This document shows positions 28,604 through 35,507 of a DNA stretch of 64,000 bases, in pieces; the first letter of the stretch is position 1; each line of letters begins with the position of its first letter. The notes under the pieces are model-generated. The model was not told the DNA's origin and ran no database searches. It was given only the letters and a program-made list of their open reading frames with translations. The position numbers were made by a program, and so were the translations under genes. Source of the DNA: DATGFK01 sp040007395 (GTDB taxonomy: Bacteria > Chloroflexota > Anaerolineae > Aggregatilineales > UBA2796); NCBI GenBank assembly GCA_040007395.1, contig JBDTVG010000128.1, forward strand, positions 49,023 to 113,022. The letters run 5' to 3'.

Positions 28604-29831
28604 ATCGACTGTTATTGAACCCATAGTTATTATCGCGCTGGATCGTGAGCGCATGTTCCAGAAACGCCACCCTTGGGTATTTAGTGGCGCGATTCGAAGC
28701 GTGAAGGGCGATCCTGCCGATGGCGATATTGTCACCTTGCGTGGCGAATCAGGCATATTTCTGGCGCGAGGTTACTGGAATCATCACTCGCAAATTCGTG
28801 TGCATGTCCTGACATGGGATGAACACGAGATTATTGATGAAGCGTTCTGGCGAGTACGGCTCGAACGGGCTATTCAGTCGCGATCCGTTGAGAATGCCCA
28901 GCACAACAGCGGTTCACTGAATGCTTATCGCCTGGTGAACGCTGAAAACGACAGCTTGCCGGGGCTAGTCGTGGATCGCTATGCCGATTGGCTGGTCATG
29001 CAGGCGCTTACATTGGGTATCGACAAACGCAAGCAGATGTTGGCTGCCCTGCTAATGGAATTGCTCGCGCCAACCGGAATCTATGAACGCAGCGATGCAG
29101 ATGTTCGCAGCAAAGAAGGGCTAAAAGTCAGTGTCGGGTCGCTGGCAGGCCAAACACCGCCGACGCTGGTGGAGATCGATGAAAATGGACACCGCTTTCT
29201 GGTAGACCTTTTCAATGGACACAAGACAGGCTTCTACCTTGACCAGCGCGAAAATCGAGCGCTGCTTGGCGATTGGTTACGTACTCATCCAACCGATATG
29301 CCGCTGACTGTGCTTAACTGTTTCGCCTACACAGGCGGCTTTAGTGTCTATGCGCTGAGTGCCGGGGCGCAGCGTGTGATCAGCGTCGATTCATCCGAGG
29401 ATGTACTCAAGATCGCCCAACAAAACATAAATCTGAATGGCTTGCACGCCGCCGATGATGACTTCGTGCAGGGCGATGTCTTCACGGTACTGCGCCAATA
29501 TCGCACAAGCGGGCAGCAGTTCGATGTGATTATTCTTGACCCGCCCAAGTTTGCCCAGAATCAGCGCCAGATCGACGGCGCACTGCGCGGCTACAAGGAC
29601 ATCAATCTGTTAGCGTTTCAGTTGATCAAGCCGGGCGGAATGCTGATGACCTTCTCGTGTTCAGGATTAGTCGATCCTGACCTGTTTCAAAAAGTAATCT
29701 TTGGCGCGTTGGTCGATGCCAAACGCGACGGACAAATCGTCGCACGGCTCACCGCAGGGTCGGATCACCCTGTCGGGTTGACATTTCCCGAAGGTATGTA
29801 TTTGAAAGGGTTGTTGTGTCGCGTCTGGTAG
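28593..29831 (+). CDS. RlmI-like 23S rRNA cytosine-C5 methyltransferase
   Basis: A 412-residue class I SAM-dependent methyltransferase of the RlmI/PUA family (m5C1962 of 23S rRNA in Escherichia coli). An N-terminal PUA domain carries HPWVFSGAIRSVKGDPADGD. A central EEHAD-like linker has RLVNAENDSLPGLVVDRYAD and FNGHKTGFYLDQRENR. The Rossmann domain carries VLNCFAYTGGFSVYAL (SAM loop), ISVDSSEDVL, VIILDPPKFAQ (near 313) and TFSCSGLVD with the predicted catalytic Cys. AAGGAACCAT precedes the ATG. It is the last gene of the envelope operon and overlaps the previous one by 11 bases. Its role in ribosome maturation seems unrelated to its neighbours, so this is probably a positional association. 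Confidence 0.88.
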   Translation: MPSESTVIEPIVIIALDRERMFQKRHPWVFSGAIRSVKGDPADGDIVTLRGESGIFLARGYWNHHSQIRVHVLTWDEHEIIDEAFWRVRLERAIQSRSVENAQHNSGSLNAYRLVNAENDSLPGLVVDRYADWLVMQALTLGIDKRKQMLAALLMELLAPTGIYERSDADVRSKEGLKVSVGSLAGQTPPTLVEIDENGHRFLVDLFNGHKTGFYLDQRENRALLGDWLRTHPTDMPLTVLNCFAYTGGFSVYALSAGAQRVISVDSSEDVLKIAQQNINLNGLHAADDDFVQGDVFTVLRQYRTSGQQFDVIILDPPKFAQNQRQIDGALRGYKDINLLAFQLIKPGGMLMTFSCSGLVDPDLFQKVIFGALVDAKRDGQIVARLTAGSDHPVGLTFPEGMYLKGLLCRVW

Positions 29832-30067
29832 AGTAAATGTCGTGCTGCACCCAAATCACTTTCACATCGTAACCGCATTCCGCGATAGAGAAGCCAGCCA
29901 TGCACCCTTTCTGTTAGGTGCTGCGTATAGAATATGCAGTGCCTCGAAGCGTTGTGTCAGGGCGATGTCAGAATATCGTGCTGCACAATATGGCTTGTAA
30001 CGGCGTATAATAGAAGCATTCTGGATAGAATTCAGGGTCATGTTTTGTTGATGGGGTAGGGAGTCTT
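29832..30067 (+). promoter_or_regulatory. Spacer with candidate promoter before the conjugation-like cluster
   Basis: No gene is visible in these 236 bases. TATAAT at 30006-30011 is the best -10 candidate, without a matching -35. The 11-mer TCGTGCTGCAC occurs twice (near 29840 and 29977). This is the only sizeable gap before the seven-gene block that follows, so its promoter probably lies here. Confidence 0.35.
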
Positions 30068-30850
30068 ATGAATAGAAGTCGGCGCGGAACCTATATCTGG
30101 CTGGCCCTGTTGGGCGCGGCTGTCGGCCTAATTGCGCTGGCGAGTGCGTTTGGAACCGTCAGTACAGCGTTAGCAGGCGGTTTGGTGATCCTGTATCTGG
30201 GGATCGCGTTCGCGGCGCTAGCGAATATGCGGCTGAGAGCCTTGCGCCTAACGATGCCCAATCTGGCGGCAACGACACGGGTTACGCCTGCTGCCCGTAA
30301 AGCGGCACAACGGGCGCGAACGCGACCTGAATACATGGATAATCATACATTGACGGACATCGGCTTGATCGTCAATGAAAAACGTGCTGATGGCAAGTGG
30401 GCGCGACAGCTTGCACAGGTAATCTCGCTGGAAAACGATGCGATCCAACCCTTTGTCATCGTCTATGCAACCCCGGAAAATAGCAATCGGATCGCGCTGG
30501 TTAAGTTCGACATTTACGATCAGGCGGGGCGAGTACGCTTTAGCCGGACGTGTGAACAATGGATTCGCGATGATGAAAATCTGATCGTGTGTGATAGACA
30601 GCTTCCGTTGCAAGAGGCGAATGATATTGGACGCTCCGGCGTATGGGATCTGCGGGTGACGATTGATGGGGCGCTGGCGGCGATCCACAGCTTCAACGTT
30701 ACGCCCTCGACTGCCGAACGGCGACGACAATTCAGCAGTGACGGCGAAGCACGGCTCAGTGATAATGCTGTACCGGATGAAGATGGGCCAATGAGCCTTG
30801 AAGATTTGTTACAAGAGCAGCGCCAAAGCAGCAGCAACAGCCATAACTGA
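30068..30850 (+). CDS. Membrane-anchored protein with beta-sandwich-like domain, paralogue 1
   Basis: A 260-residue protein I cannot assign to a named family. Two adjacent transmembrane helices (about residues 8-28 and 31-52) anchor it. A basic linker leads to a region of about 135 residues beginning LTDIGLIVNE, with strands around QPFVIVYATPE, ALVKFDIYDQAGRVRFSRT and GVWDLRVTIDGALAAIHSFN, a pattern like an Ig/beta-sandwich fold. The tail after 225 is polar and ends in GPMSLEDLLQEQRQ. The next gene encodes a clear paralogue. GGGAG lies 4 bases before the ATG, a strong ribosome site. Its position directly before E2, JAMM and E1 genes makes it a candidate partner or substrate of that system; this is inference. 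Confidence 0.6.
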   Translation: MNRSRRGTYIWLALLGAAVGLIALASAFGTVSTALAGGLVILYLGIAFAALANMRLRALRLTMPNLAATTRVTPAARKAAQRARTRPEYMDNHTLTDIGLIVNEKRADGKWARQLAQVISLENDAIQPFVIVYATPENSNRIALVKFDIYDQAGRVRFSRTCEQWIRDDENLIVCDRQLPLQEANDIGRSGVWDLRVTIDGALAAIHSFNVTPSTAERRRQFSSDGEARLSDNAVPDEDGPMSLEDLLQEQRQSSSNSHN

Positions 30851-30880
30851 GTGTCGTTGAGCAATTGATCAGCCGATGAT

Positions 30881-30953
30881 AGGGTTGATATGGCGCATCG
30901 TAATCGTCATCATCAGAGACAGTCGAGCGGAAATTTGAGGGTTGATATGGCGC
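30881..30953 (+). repeat. 16-bp direct repeat duplicating a start region
   Basis: AGGGTTGATATGGCGC occurs at 30881-30896 and again at 30938-30953. Each copy contains an ATG (30890 and 30947) in the same frame, 57 bases apart. The following bases are also similar (CATCGTAATCG and GTAATCGTAATCG). It looks like a local duplication that gave the downstream gene two alternative starts. Confidence 0.85.
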
Positions 30954-31879
30954 GTAATCGTAATCGTAGACATTCGCGTGGTAGTGGTTATATTTTTTTC
31001 ATCGTCATCGCAGCGATAGTGTTTATGAATATCTGGCCCTTACTGTTAGGGTTGCTCACACTTACCGCTTTTGTGCTCATTGCACTACATATCGCGACTG
31101 TCGATCAGTCGGGCGTGTCTGCTGTGACGCGGTTTGCCTATCAAAGCGGATTCATGGAATTGGTCGAGCAATGGCGCAATCCGCCGCGTGCGTCGACTCG
31201 CGAACCTAGAGACTACACCAAAAGTCATGCGCCATCAGCAGTGGTAGAGGAAGATCGACGTAAACCCGCTAGTCTTTTTAAGTCTGCCATCCCAGAACAG
31301 GCCAAAGCTCACGCGGCGGCAGAGGCAGCATTAAAGCGGGCTGGACATAATCCGCACGATGTGGCGATTCCGCTGGATGATATTGGATTGTTGGTCTACG
31401 AAACAGGTGAAAAAGAACCGCGCATTTACCGCAATAACGATGTGCCGAAAGTCGCAAACCATATCCGCCCATTTGCAGTGCTGCACCATTCGGGCGGCAC
31501 ACTGCAAAAAACGGTACGCTTTAACATCCTTGACGAGGCGGGTAAACTTCGTTATACCAATCGATCACGCTACACACTCAAATCCGGTCAGAACTTTATC
31601 ACGCCGCCCACATGGCTTCCAGTGGATAATCAGCAGCCTAACGGTAGGTGGTCACTGGGCATCAGCATTGATGATCGCGGCGTGCTGGCGAATCACGAGT
31701 TTGACTGGATTCAGATGGGCGGCGAAGCCCGCGCCCAGTTCACTGGTGATGGCGAGATTGATGAACTGACCTTCAAGCTGATGGATGACAGTTCAGCGGC
31801 AGAACCCATGTCACTGGACGAATTATTGGGCGATCAGGTGGTTGAAGAATCGCAGATACGCGCCCATGCTCATCGTTAA
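30890..31879 (+). CDS. Membrane-anchored protein with beta-sandwich-like domain, paralogue 2
   Basis: A 329-residue protein clearly related to its upstream neighbour. It has two helices (about 35-52 and 54-75), a variable linker, then LDDIGLLVYETGEK, IRPFAVLHHSGG, TVRFNILDEAGKLRYTNRS and GRWSLGISIDDRGVLANHEF, each matching a segment of paralogue 1 in order. The tail ends EPMSLDELLGDQVVEES, matching MSLEDLLQEQ in the other copy. The start may be ATG 30890 or, 19 codons later, ATG 30947; a direct repeat makes the two start regions nearly identical. The function is unknown. Position suggests it works with the E2/JAMM/E1 genes that follow 41 bases later. Confidence 0.6.
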   Translation: MAHRNRHHQRQSSGNLRVDMARNRNRRHSRGSGYIFFIVIAAIVFMNIWPLLLGLLTLTAFVLIALHIATVDQSGVSAVTRFAYQSGFMELVEQWRNPPRASTREPRDYTKSHAPSAVVEEDRRKPASLFKSAIPEQAKAHAAAEAALKRAGHNPHDVAIPLDDIGLLVYETGEKEPRIYRNNDVPKVANHIRPFAVLHHSGGTLQKTVRFNILDEAGKLRYTNRSRYTLKSGQNFITPPTWLPVDNQQPNGRWSLGISIDDRGVLANHEFDWIQMGGEARAQFTGDGEIDELTFKLMDDSSAAEPMSLDELLGDQVVEESQIRAHAHR

Positions 31880-31920
31880 CAACATCACACTCAGACAGAC
31901 ATTTGTAGGGAGGAGTCATT

Positions 31921-32361
31921 ATGCCAACGTGGTGGGGAACGCGACAAAATGTATCACCGCTCTTACGGCGTGAAGTAGATGTGATGCGGGTGACTTTTGG
32001 CGATACCTTCAAATTGGTTGTCCCACAGTGGGCACCCTTATATTGGTTGGGCACGATTGAGATCAATATGAGAGGCATCCCGCAGCGCGAACATGTACTC
32101 AAACTGTTGTATCCCAACGAGTTCCCAGATCGCCCGCCGGAAGCCTATGTACAACAGCCAAAAATATACAGCGAGAAGCACCAATTTGAGGACGGACAGC
32201 TATGCCTGTTCAACCCTAAAGATGGAGCCAGCTACGGTTGGAACCCATCGGGTTCAACCGTTGTAACCGTCACAGGTTGGGCGATAGAGTGGCTTTACGC
32301 TTACTACACATGGCGGGCCACCAACCATTGGCCCGGTCAAGAGGAACATATCCATAGGTAG
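31921..32361 (+). CDS. Prokaryotic E2-like ubiquitin-conjugating enzyme
   Basis: A 146-residue protein with the core of the UBC fold. Strand 4 and the following loop read LLYPNEFPDRPPEAYV, equivalent to the YPF/P-x-x-PP segment of E2 enzymes. Then KHQFEDGQLCLF places Cys95 in the G-x-L-C-L context of the E2 active site, with His87 upstream in place of the HPN motif. The C-terminal part, with GWAIEWLYAYYTWRATNHWP followed by GQEEHIH, matches the WL-x-Y-x-x-W...WPGxExxH ending of bacterial E2-like families described with JAB and E1 genes. It should accept a modifier as a thioester from the E1-like protein encoded two genes later. The ATG follows GGGAGGAG, a very strong ribosome site. Confidence 0.83.
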   Translation: MPTWWGTRQNVSPLLRREVDVMRVTFGDTFKLVVPQWAPLYWLGTIEINMRGIPQREHVLKLLYPNEFPDRPPEAYVQQPKIYSEKHQFEDGQLCLFNPKDGASYGWNPSGSTVVTVTGWAIEWLYAYYTWRATNHWPGQEEHIHR

Positions 32362-32380
32362 GATAGTATCAAAAAATGCT

Positions 32381-32445
32381 GGGCCGCGCAGGCGACGGCC
32401 CCTACAAAATACGGTTTGGTGTAGGGGTCGGGCCTGCCCGACCCA
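32381..32445. repeat. Dispersed palindromic repeat, type B
   Basis: Located between the E2 and JAMM genes. Core GCCCCTACAAAATACGGTTT then GGTGTAGGGGTC: the arms CCCCTACA and TGTAGGGG pair, and a second palindrome GGGTCGGGC/GCCCGACCC follows. A related copy with the same CCCTACAAAATA...GTTTG...TGTAGGG layout is at 39233-39262. Probably an extragenic repeat that has settled inside this operon. Confidence 0.75.
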
Positions 32446-32493
32446 ACATTTGAAGAATCCCTGAAATGCTTCGACTTATCGGGAAGGCACGAT

Positions 32494-33564
32494 GTGAACG
32501 TTTTTCATTCGATAACGATGGCACGCGCTAGTCTGCCCCGGCTCACGCTGGCGCAGCGCGTGGTAGACAAGATGGTGCGTAACGCGCTGATCTACGATAC
32601 CGAAACGGGTGAAGCGTTGGTCGGGTTCGCGGTTAAGACGGCGGGTCGCGCCGAGCCGGATCTGTACGTGATCGAAACCATCGCGCCCGATGAGAGCGCC
32701 GTTCGGCAGACAGCATACTTTGAGCAGGGTGACGACCCGCAAAGCCAAATTTTTTATTGGTGGTTTGATAATTGGAATCAATATCGCGAGCGCCGCCGCG
32801 TTTCATATGGCAGCGCCATGGGAGCTAAATGGGATGTACCGCTGGTACATCTAGGTGATTGGCATAAACACCCCAGCACATTGATTGAACCGTCGTGGGG
32901 CGATACGGATACCGCCCACAATCACATCAGCGATCCAGACACCGCCACCCCACAATTGCTAGCGATTCTGGCAACAGTTTGGGATAAACAGCGCTCCGAC
33001 GCTTTTGACGAGAGTAGCACCGATGCTGAGATTGGACAGCCCAAACCGATTAAAGTTCCCATCGACGCGCACACGGTGGTTCGCCTTGACTGCTGGTACA
33101 TGAGCCGTCAAATACGTCGATTTGCGCGACTTTCGCCTGTAGTTGTGCCAGATAAATCCTTGCCCGGTCTACCGATCATTAGTTGGCACTTGAGTCAACC
33201 GGAACGGGTGCGCTATGAGGTCGAAGTGATGAGCGCCGAAGGCTACGCCGTTTCGATGGAACAGTCCGATGTGGACAAGCAGCCACCACTCAAGTATTGC
33301 GTGATGCTTGCCAAAGGTAAAAAGGTTTGGATTGCTGTGACCGAGCCAAATTACCCGGCGACAAGGCCAACTCTACGGAGTGCGCCGAGTACCGCCATTA
33401 AAACGGTGCCGGAAGAGGCTGATTTTTTCCAGAGCATGTTGACGATCTCGCAACCCATTCCAGACAACGCCTATCCCGACTGGACATGGACTTCTGACCG
33501 CACTATCCTTGACCTTATTCATGCTGTCGAGGCAAAACTGCCGGAAGGGAGTGCCGTGCTATGA
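32494..33564 (+). CDS. JAMM (MPN/JAB) metalloprotease, deubiquitinase-like
   Basis: A 356-residue protein with a complete JAMM zinc-protease signature: Glu40 in TETGEALVGF, then HLGDWHKHPSTLIEPSWGDT, giving His124-x-His126, seven residues, Ser134, two residues and Asp137. JAMM enzymes cleave isopeptide or C-terminal bonds of ubiquitin-like proteins, so this one may process a modifier or remove it from targets. The part after residue 180 is a less conserved beta-rich extension that I do not recognise. The start is a GTG with GGGAAGG upstream; the nearby ATG is immediately followed by a stop. It overlaps the E1-like gene by 4 bases (ATGA), so the two are translated together. Confidence 0.87.
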   Translation: MNVFHSITMARASLPRLTLAQRVVDKMVRNALIYDTETGEALVGFAVKTAGRAEPDLYVIETIAPDESAVRQTAYFEQGDDPQSQIFYWWFDNWNQYRERRRVSYGSAMGAKWDVPLVHLGDWHKHPSTLIEPSWGDTDTAHNHISDPDTATPQLLAILATVWDKQRSDAFDESSTDAEIGQPKPIKVPIDAHTVVRLDCWYMSRQIRRFARLSPVVVPDKSLPGLPIISWHLSQPERVRYEVEVMSAEGYAVSMEQSDVDKQPPLKYCVMLAKGKKVWIAVTEPNYPATRPTLRSAPSTAIKTVPEEADFFQSMLTISQPIPDNAYPDWTWTSDRTILDLIHAVEAKLPEGSAVL

Positions 33565-34463
33565 GCGAGTGGGATCGCGTCGAACGCTATATGGGCCGCG
33601 ATGCGTTGGCACAACTTTCCAACAAAAAGGTTGCTGTGGTGGGACTCGGCTCTGGTGGCGGCTTTGTGGCGCAAGCGCTCGCCATGAGTGGAGTCGGACA
33701 CTTCGTTTTGATCGACGATGATACCATTGAGCCGACCAATGTATTTCGACACGTCGCCGATCTACGCTATGTAGGGCAACCCAAAGTTCAGGCAGCACAT
33801 GATCTGATTGCTCAACGTAACCCGAAAGCACAGATAGAGGCGATTATCGGGCGCTTGGCTGATCATGTTGGCAAACTCGATGGTGTGGATCTGGTCATTA
33901 GCGGTGTAGATAACGAGCCAGCCAAATATGAACTGAATCGGGCTTGTCGCGCCCGCAACCTAACAGCGGTCTATGCGGGGGTCTATGAGCGCGGTGAAGG
34001 TGGCGATGTCGTGATTATTCGGCCTAACGCCAATAGCGATGGCCCGTGTTATGCCTGTTGGGCGGCTCAATTGCGCGATGATCTGGCGCTGCCTACCGAT
34101 ACTGAACTGGACTATGGCATGATCGGCCCTGACGGAACGATTGGTGCGGAGCCGGGATTGTGGCTGCATGTGGCGCACATTGCCGCCGTCCACGCCGATA
34201 TTGCGCTCAACGAATTGCTCACAGGGCAACCGATTCATCGCACCTTTCCGGCAAACACGGTGATTCTGGCAAATGTGGCGATGGAAATTTTCGAAGGTGT
34301 GACGGTTTCGCCGTATAATGCACAATGGATAGACATCAAGCGCGACCCGCATTGTTTAGTCTGTGGCGACCATCAGGCAGCAACGGAACTATCGCTAGAA
34401 GAATTGGCAAGCGATCTGATGATCGATGCCGATGAAGCAACTCTTGGCACTGAAAAACCGTAA
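33561..34463 (+). CDS. E1-like / ThiF-family adenylyltransferase
   Basis: A 300-residue ThiF/MoeB/E1-type enzyme. The nucleotide loop is KVAVVGLGSGGGFVA (Gly28-Gly34), followed by IDDDTIEPTNVFRH with the acidic residue, Asn60 and Arg63 used for ATP, then GQPKVQAA (Lys75) and SGVDNEPAKYELNRAC (Asp117). Two CxxC pairs, Cys163/Cys166 in CYACW and Cys265/Cys268 in CLVC, should form the structural zinc site of this family. Its chemistry would be adenylation of a C-terminal glycine on a modifier protein. There is no separate catalytic-cysteine domain or fused E2. The last 25 residues contain ELSLEELASDL, similar to the tails of the two membrane proteins upstream. It starts inside the JAMM stop codon. 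Confidence 0.87.
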   Translation: MSEWDRVERYMGRDALAQLSNKKVAVVGLGSGGGFVAQALAMSGVGHFVLIDDDTIEPTNVFRHVADLRYVGQPKVQAAHDLIAQRNPKAQIEAIIGRLADHVGKLDGVDLVISGVDNEPAKYELNRACRARNLTAVYAGVYERGEGGDVVIIRPNANSDGPCYACWAAQLRDDLALPTDTELDYGMIGPDGTIGAEPGLWLHVAHIAAVHADIALNELLTGQPIHRTFPANTVILANVAMEIFEGVTVSPYNAQWIDIKRDPHCLVCGDHQAATELSLEELASDLMIDADEATLGTEKP

Positions 34464-34548
34464 AGTATGTAAAGCAATTTGCCAATGAATTTAGCAATAT
34501 TAGACTGCCTTTGCAGTTATCCGTAACGTAATTGAGACAGGAATACCC

Positions 34549-34815
34549 ATGCAGCCCAATGACAATAACACGAATAACACGAGCAACAACGGAACAGTGA
34601 ACAATCCGCCAGAGCCGCCGGAAATGGATAAAATGAGCGAACGGATCGAGCGGCTGGGGGGTGAGCAAGCGCCAGATATTACGCCGGAGGAATTTGCCCG
34701 CCTGCAACGTTCTGGATCGCTGCACATCGATCCACAGGGGCGCGTTCGCATGGATCGCCGTGAAGAAACCGATCCCGGTGTTTCGCTCCGCAAACGTCGC
34801 GCTTGGTATGGCTGA
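34549..34815 (+). CDS. 88-residue disordered protein, unknown, in the conjugation-like cluster
   Basis: A small polar protein with an Asn-rich start (NDNNTNNTSNNGTVNN), a Pro/Glu stretch, a probable short helix (MDKMSERIERLGGEQA), ITPEEFARLQRSGSLHIDPQ, and a basic end RKRRAWYG. No beta-grasp fold is apparent. It does not end in GG but its last residue is Gly, so it could in principle be a modifier, a Pup-like disordered tag, or simply an accessory factor. No homologous family is known to me. Its ribosome site AGGAATACCC is good, and the gene overlaps the Nudix gene by 8 bases, so it is very likely translated. Confidence 0.6.
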   Translation: MQPNDNNTNNTSNNGTVNNPPEPPEMDKMSERIERLGGEQAPDITPEEFARLQRSGSLHIDPQGRVRMDRREETDPGVSLRKRRAWYG

Positions 34816-35482
34816 ATCATTGCGAATGACGCAGCAGTCTTTACGCGCTATCTCGCTTGATGATGTGCGCCGTGCGCTGCTGCTGACTAGCTTCGATGCA
34901 CAGGCGGCGCAGAGCCTTATGGCTCCCAGTCACCGACCGCTGCGGCGAGAAGGTGTACCCGGTTTGCCGCGCCTCTCGGCAGTGCTGCTGTTGATCTATC
35001 CATTAGACGGAGCGTTGTCATTTGTGTTGATGCGCCGTACCGAATATAACGGAGTCCACAGTGGGCAGATCAGTTTGCCGGGGGGCAGCCGTGAAGCGGA
35101 TGAGACTTTCGAACAAACGGCGCTGCGCGAGACATACGAAGAAATTGGCGTTGGCGACCCGGCTGGAGATCGTTTAGAGATCCTCGGTACATTGGAGCCG
35201 CTTTACGTCCCGCCTAGCGATTTTGTGATCAACCCCTTCGTGGGCTATCTTCCCTACCATCCAAACTGGAATCCGAATCCTGCCGAAGTCGCTGAGGTGA
35301 TCGAAGCCCCGCTTGATTTGCTGTTCGACGCACAGACAAAGGGCATGGATCAGATGACGATAGTGGATGGGGTTACGCGCATTCTCCCATTTTACCGTGT
35401 CGGACAATACAAAGTTTGGGGCGCAACCGCCGCTATCCTCTCGGAATTTGAGGGACGAGTGCGAGCGATAATTCAGACATAA
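34808..35482 (+). CDS. Nudix hydrolase, CoA pyrophosphatase-like
   Basis: A Nudix protein of about 224 residues. The Nudix box is complete: GGSREADETFEQTALRET followed by YEEIGV (G-x5-E-x7-RE-x2-EE-x-G). The segment before it, VLMRRTEYNGVHSGQISLPG, fits the CoA pyrophosphatase group (NudL/NUDT7-8), in which R-S/T-x6-H-x-GQ-x-x-x-PGG is diagnostic. These enzymes split CoA into phosphopantetheine and 3',5'-ADP. The frame is open further upstream, but the ATG at 34808, inside the end of the 88-residue gene, gives the normal N-terminus. Whether it works with the E2/E1/JAMM genes is unknown. Confidence 0.85.
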   Translation: MAESLRMTQQSLRAISLDDVRRALLLTSFDAQAAQSLMAPSHRPLRREGVPGLPRLSAVLLLIYPLDGALSFVLMRRTEYNGVHSGQISLPGGSREADETFEQTALRETYEEIGVGDPAGDRLEILGTLEPLYVPPSDFVINPFVGYLPYHPNWNPNPAEVAEVIEAPLDLLFDAQTKGMDQMTIVDGVTRILPFYRVGQYKVWGATAAILSEFEGRVRAIIQT

Positions 35483-35507
35483 TCTTTAGAGACGGTTAGG
35501 CAATATC

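Noticed and set aside
29832..30067. Possible small RNA in the spacer before the conjugation-like cluster
   Set aside because: No stable hairpin with a T-run was found; only a repeated 11-mer and a weak promoter-like hexamer are present.
33561..34463. Interpretation of the E1-like gene as thiamine or molybdopterin ThiF/MoeB
   Set aside because: No thi or moa genes are nearby, and it overlaps a JAMM protease gene beside an E2-like gene, which points to protein conjugation. The fold alone would allow either.
31921..35482. Interpretation of the E2/JAMM/E1 block as a type II CBASS locus
   Set aside because: No CD-NTase or effector is present, and the E1 and E2 are separate proteins instead of the fused Cap2 form.
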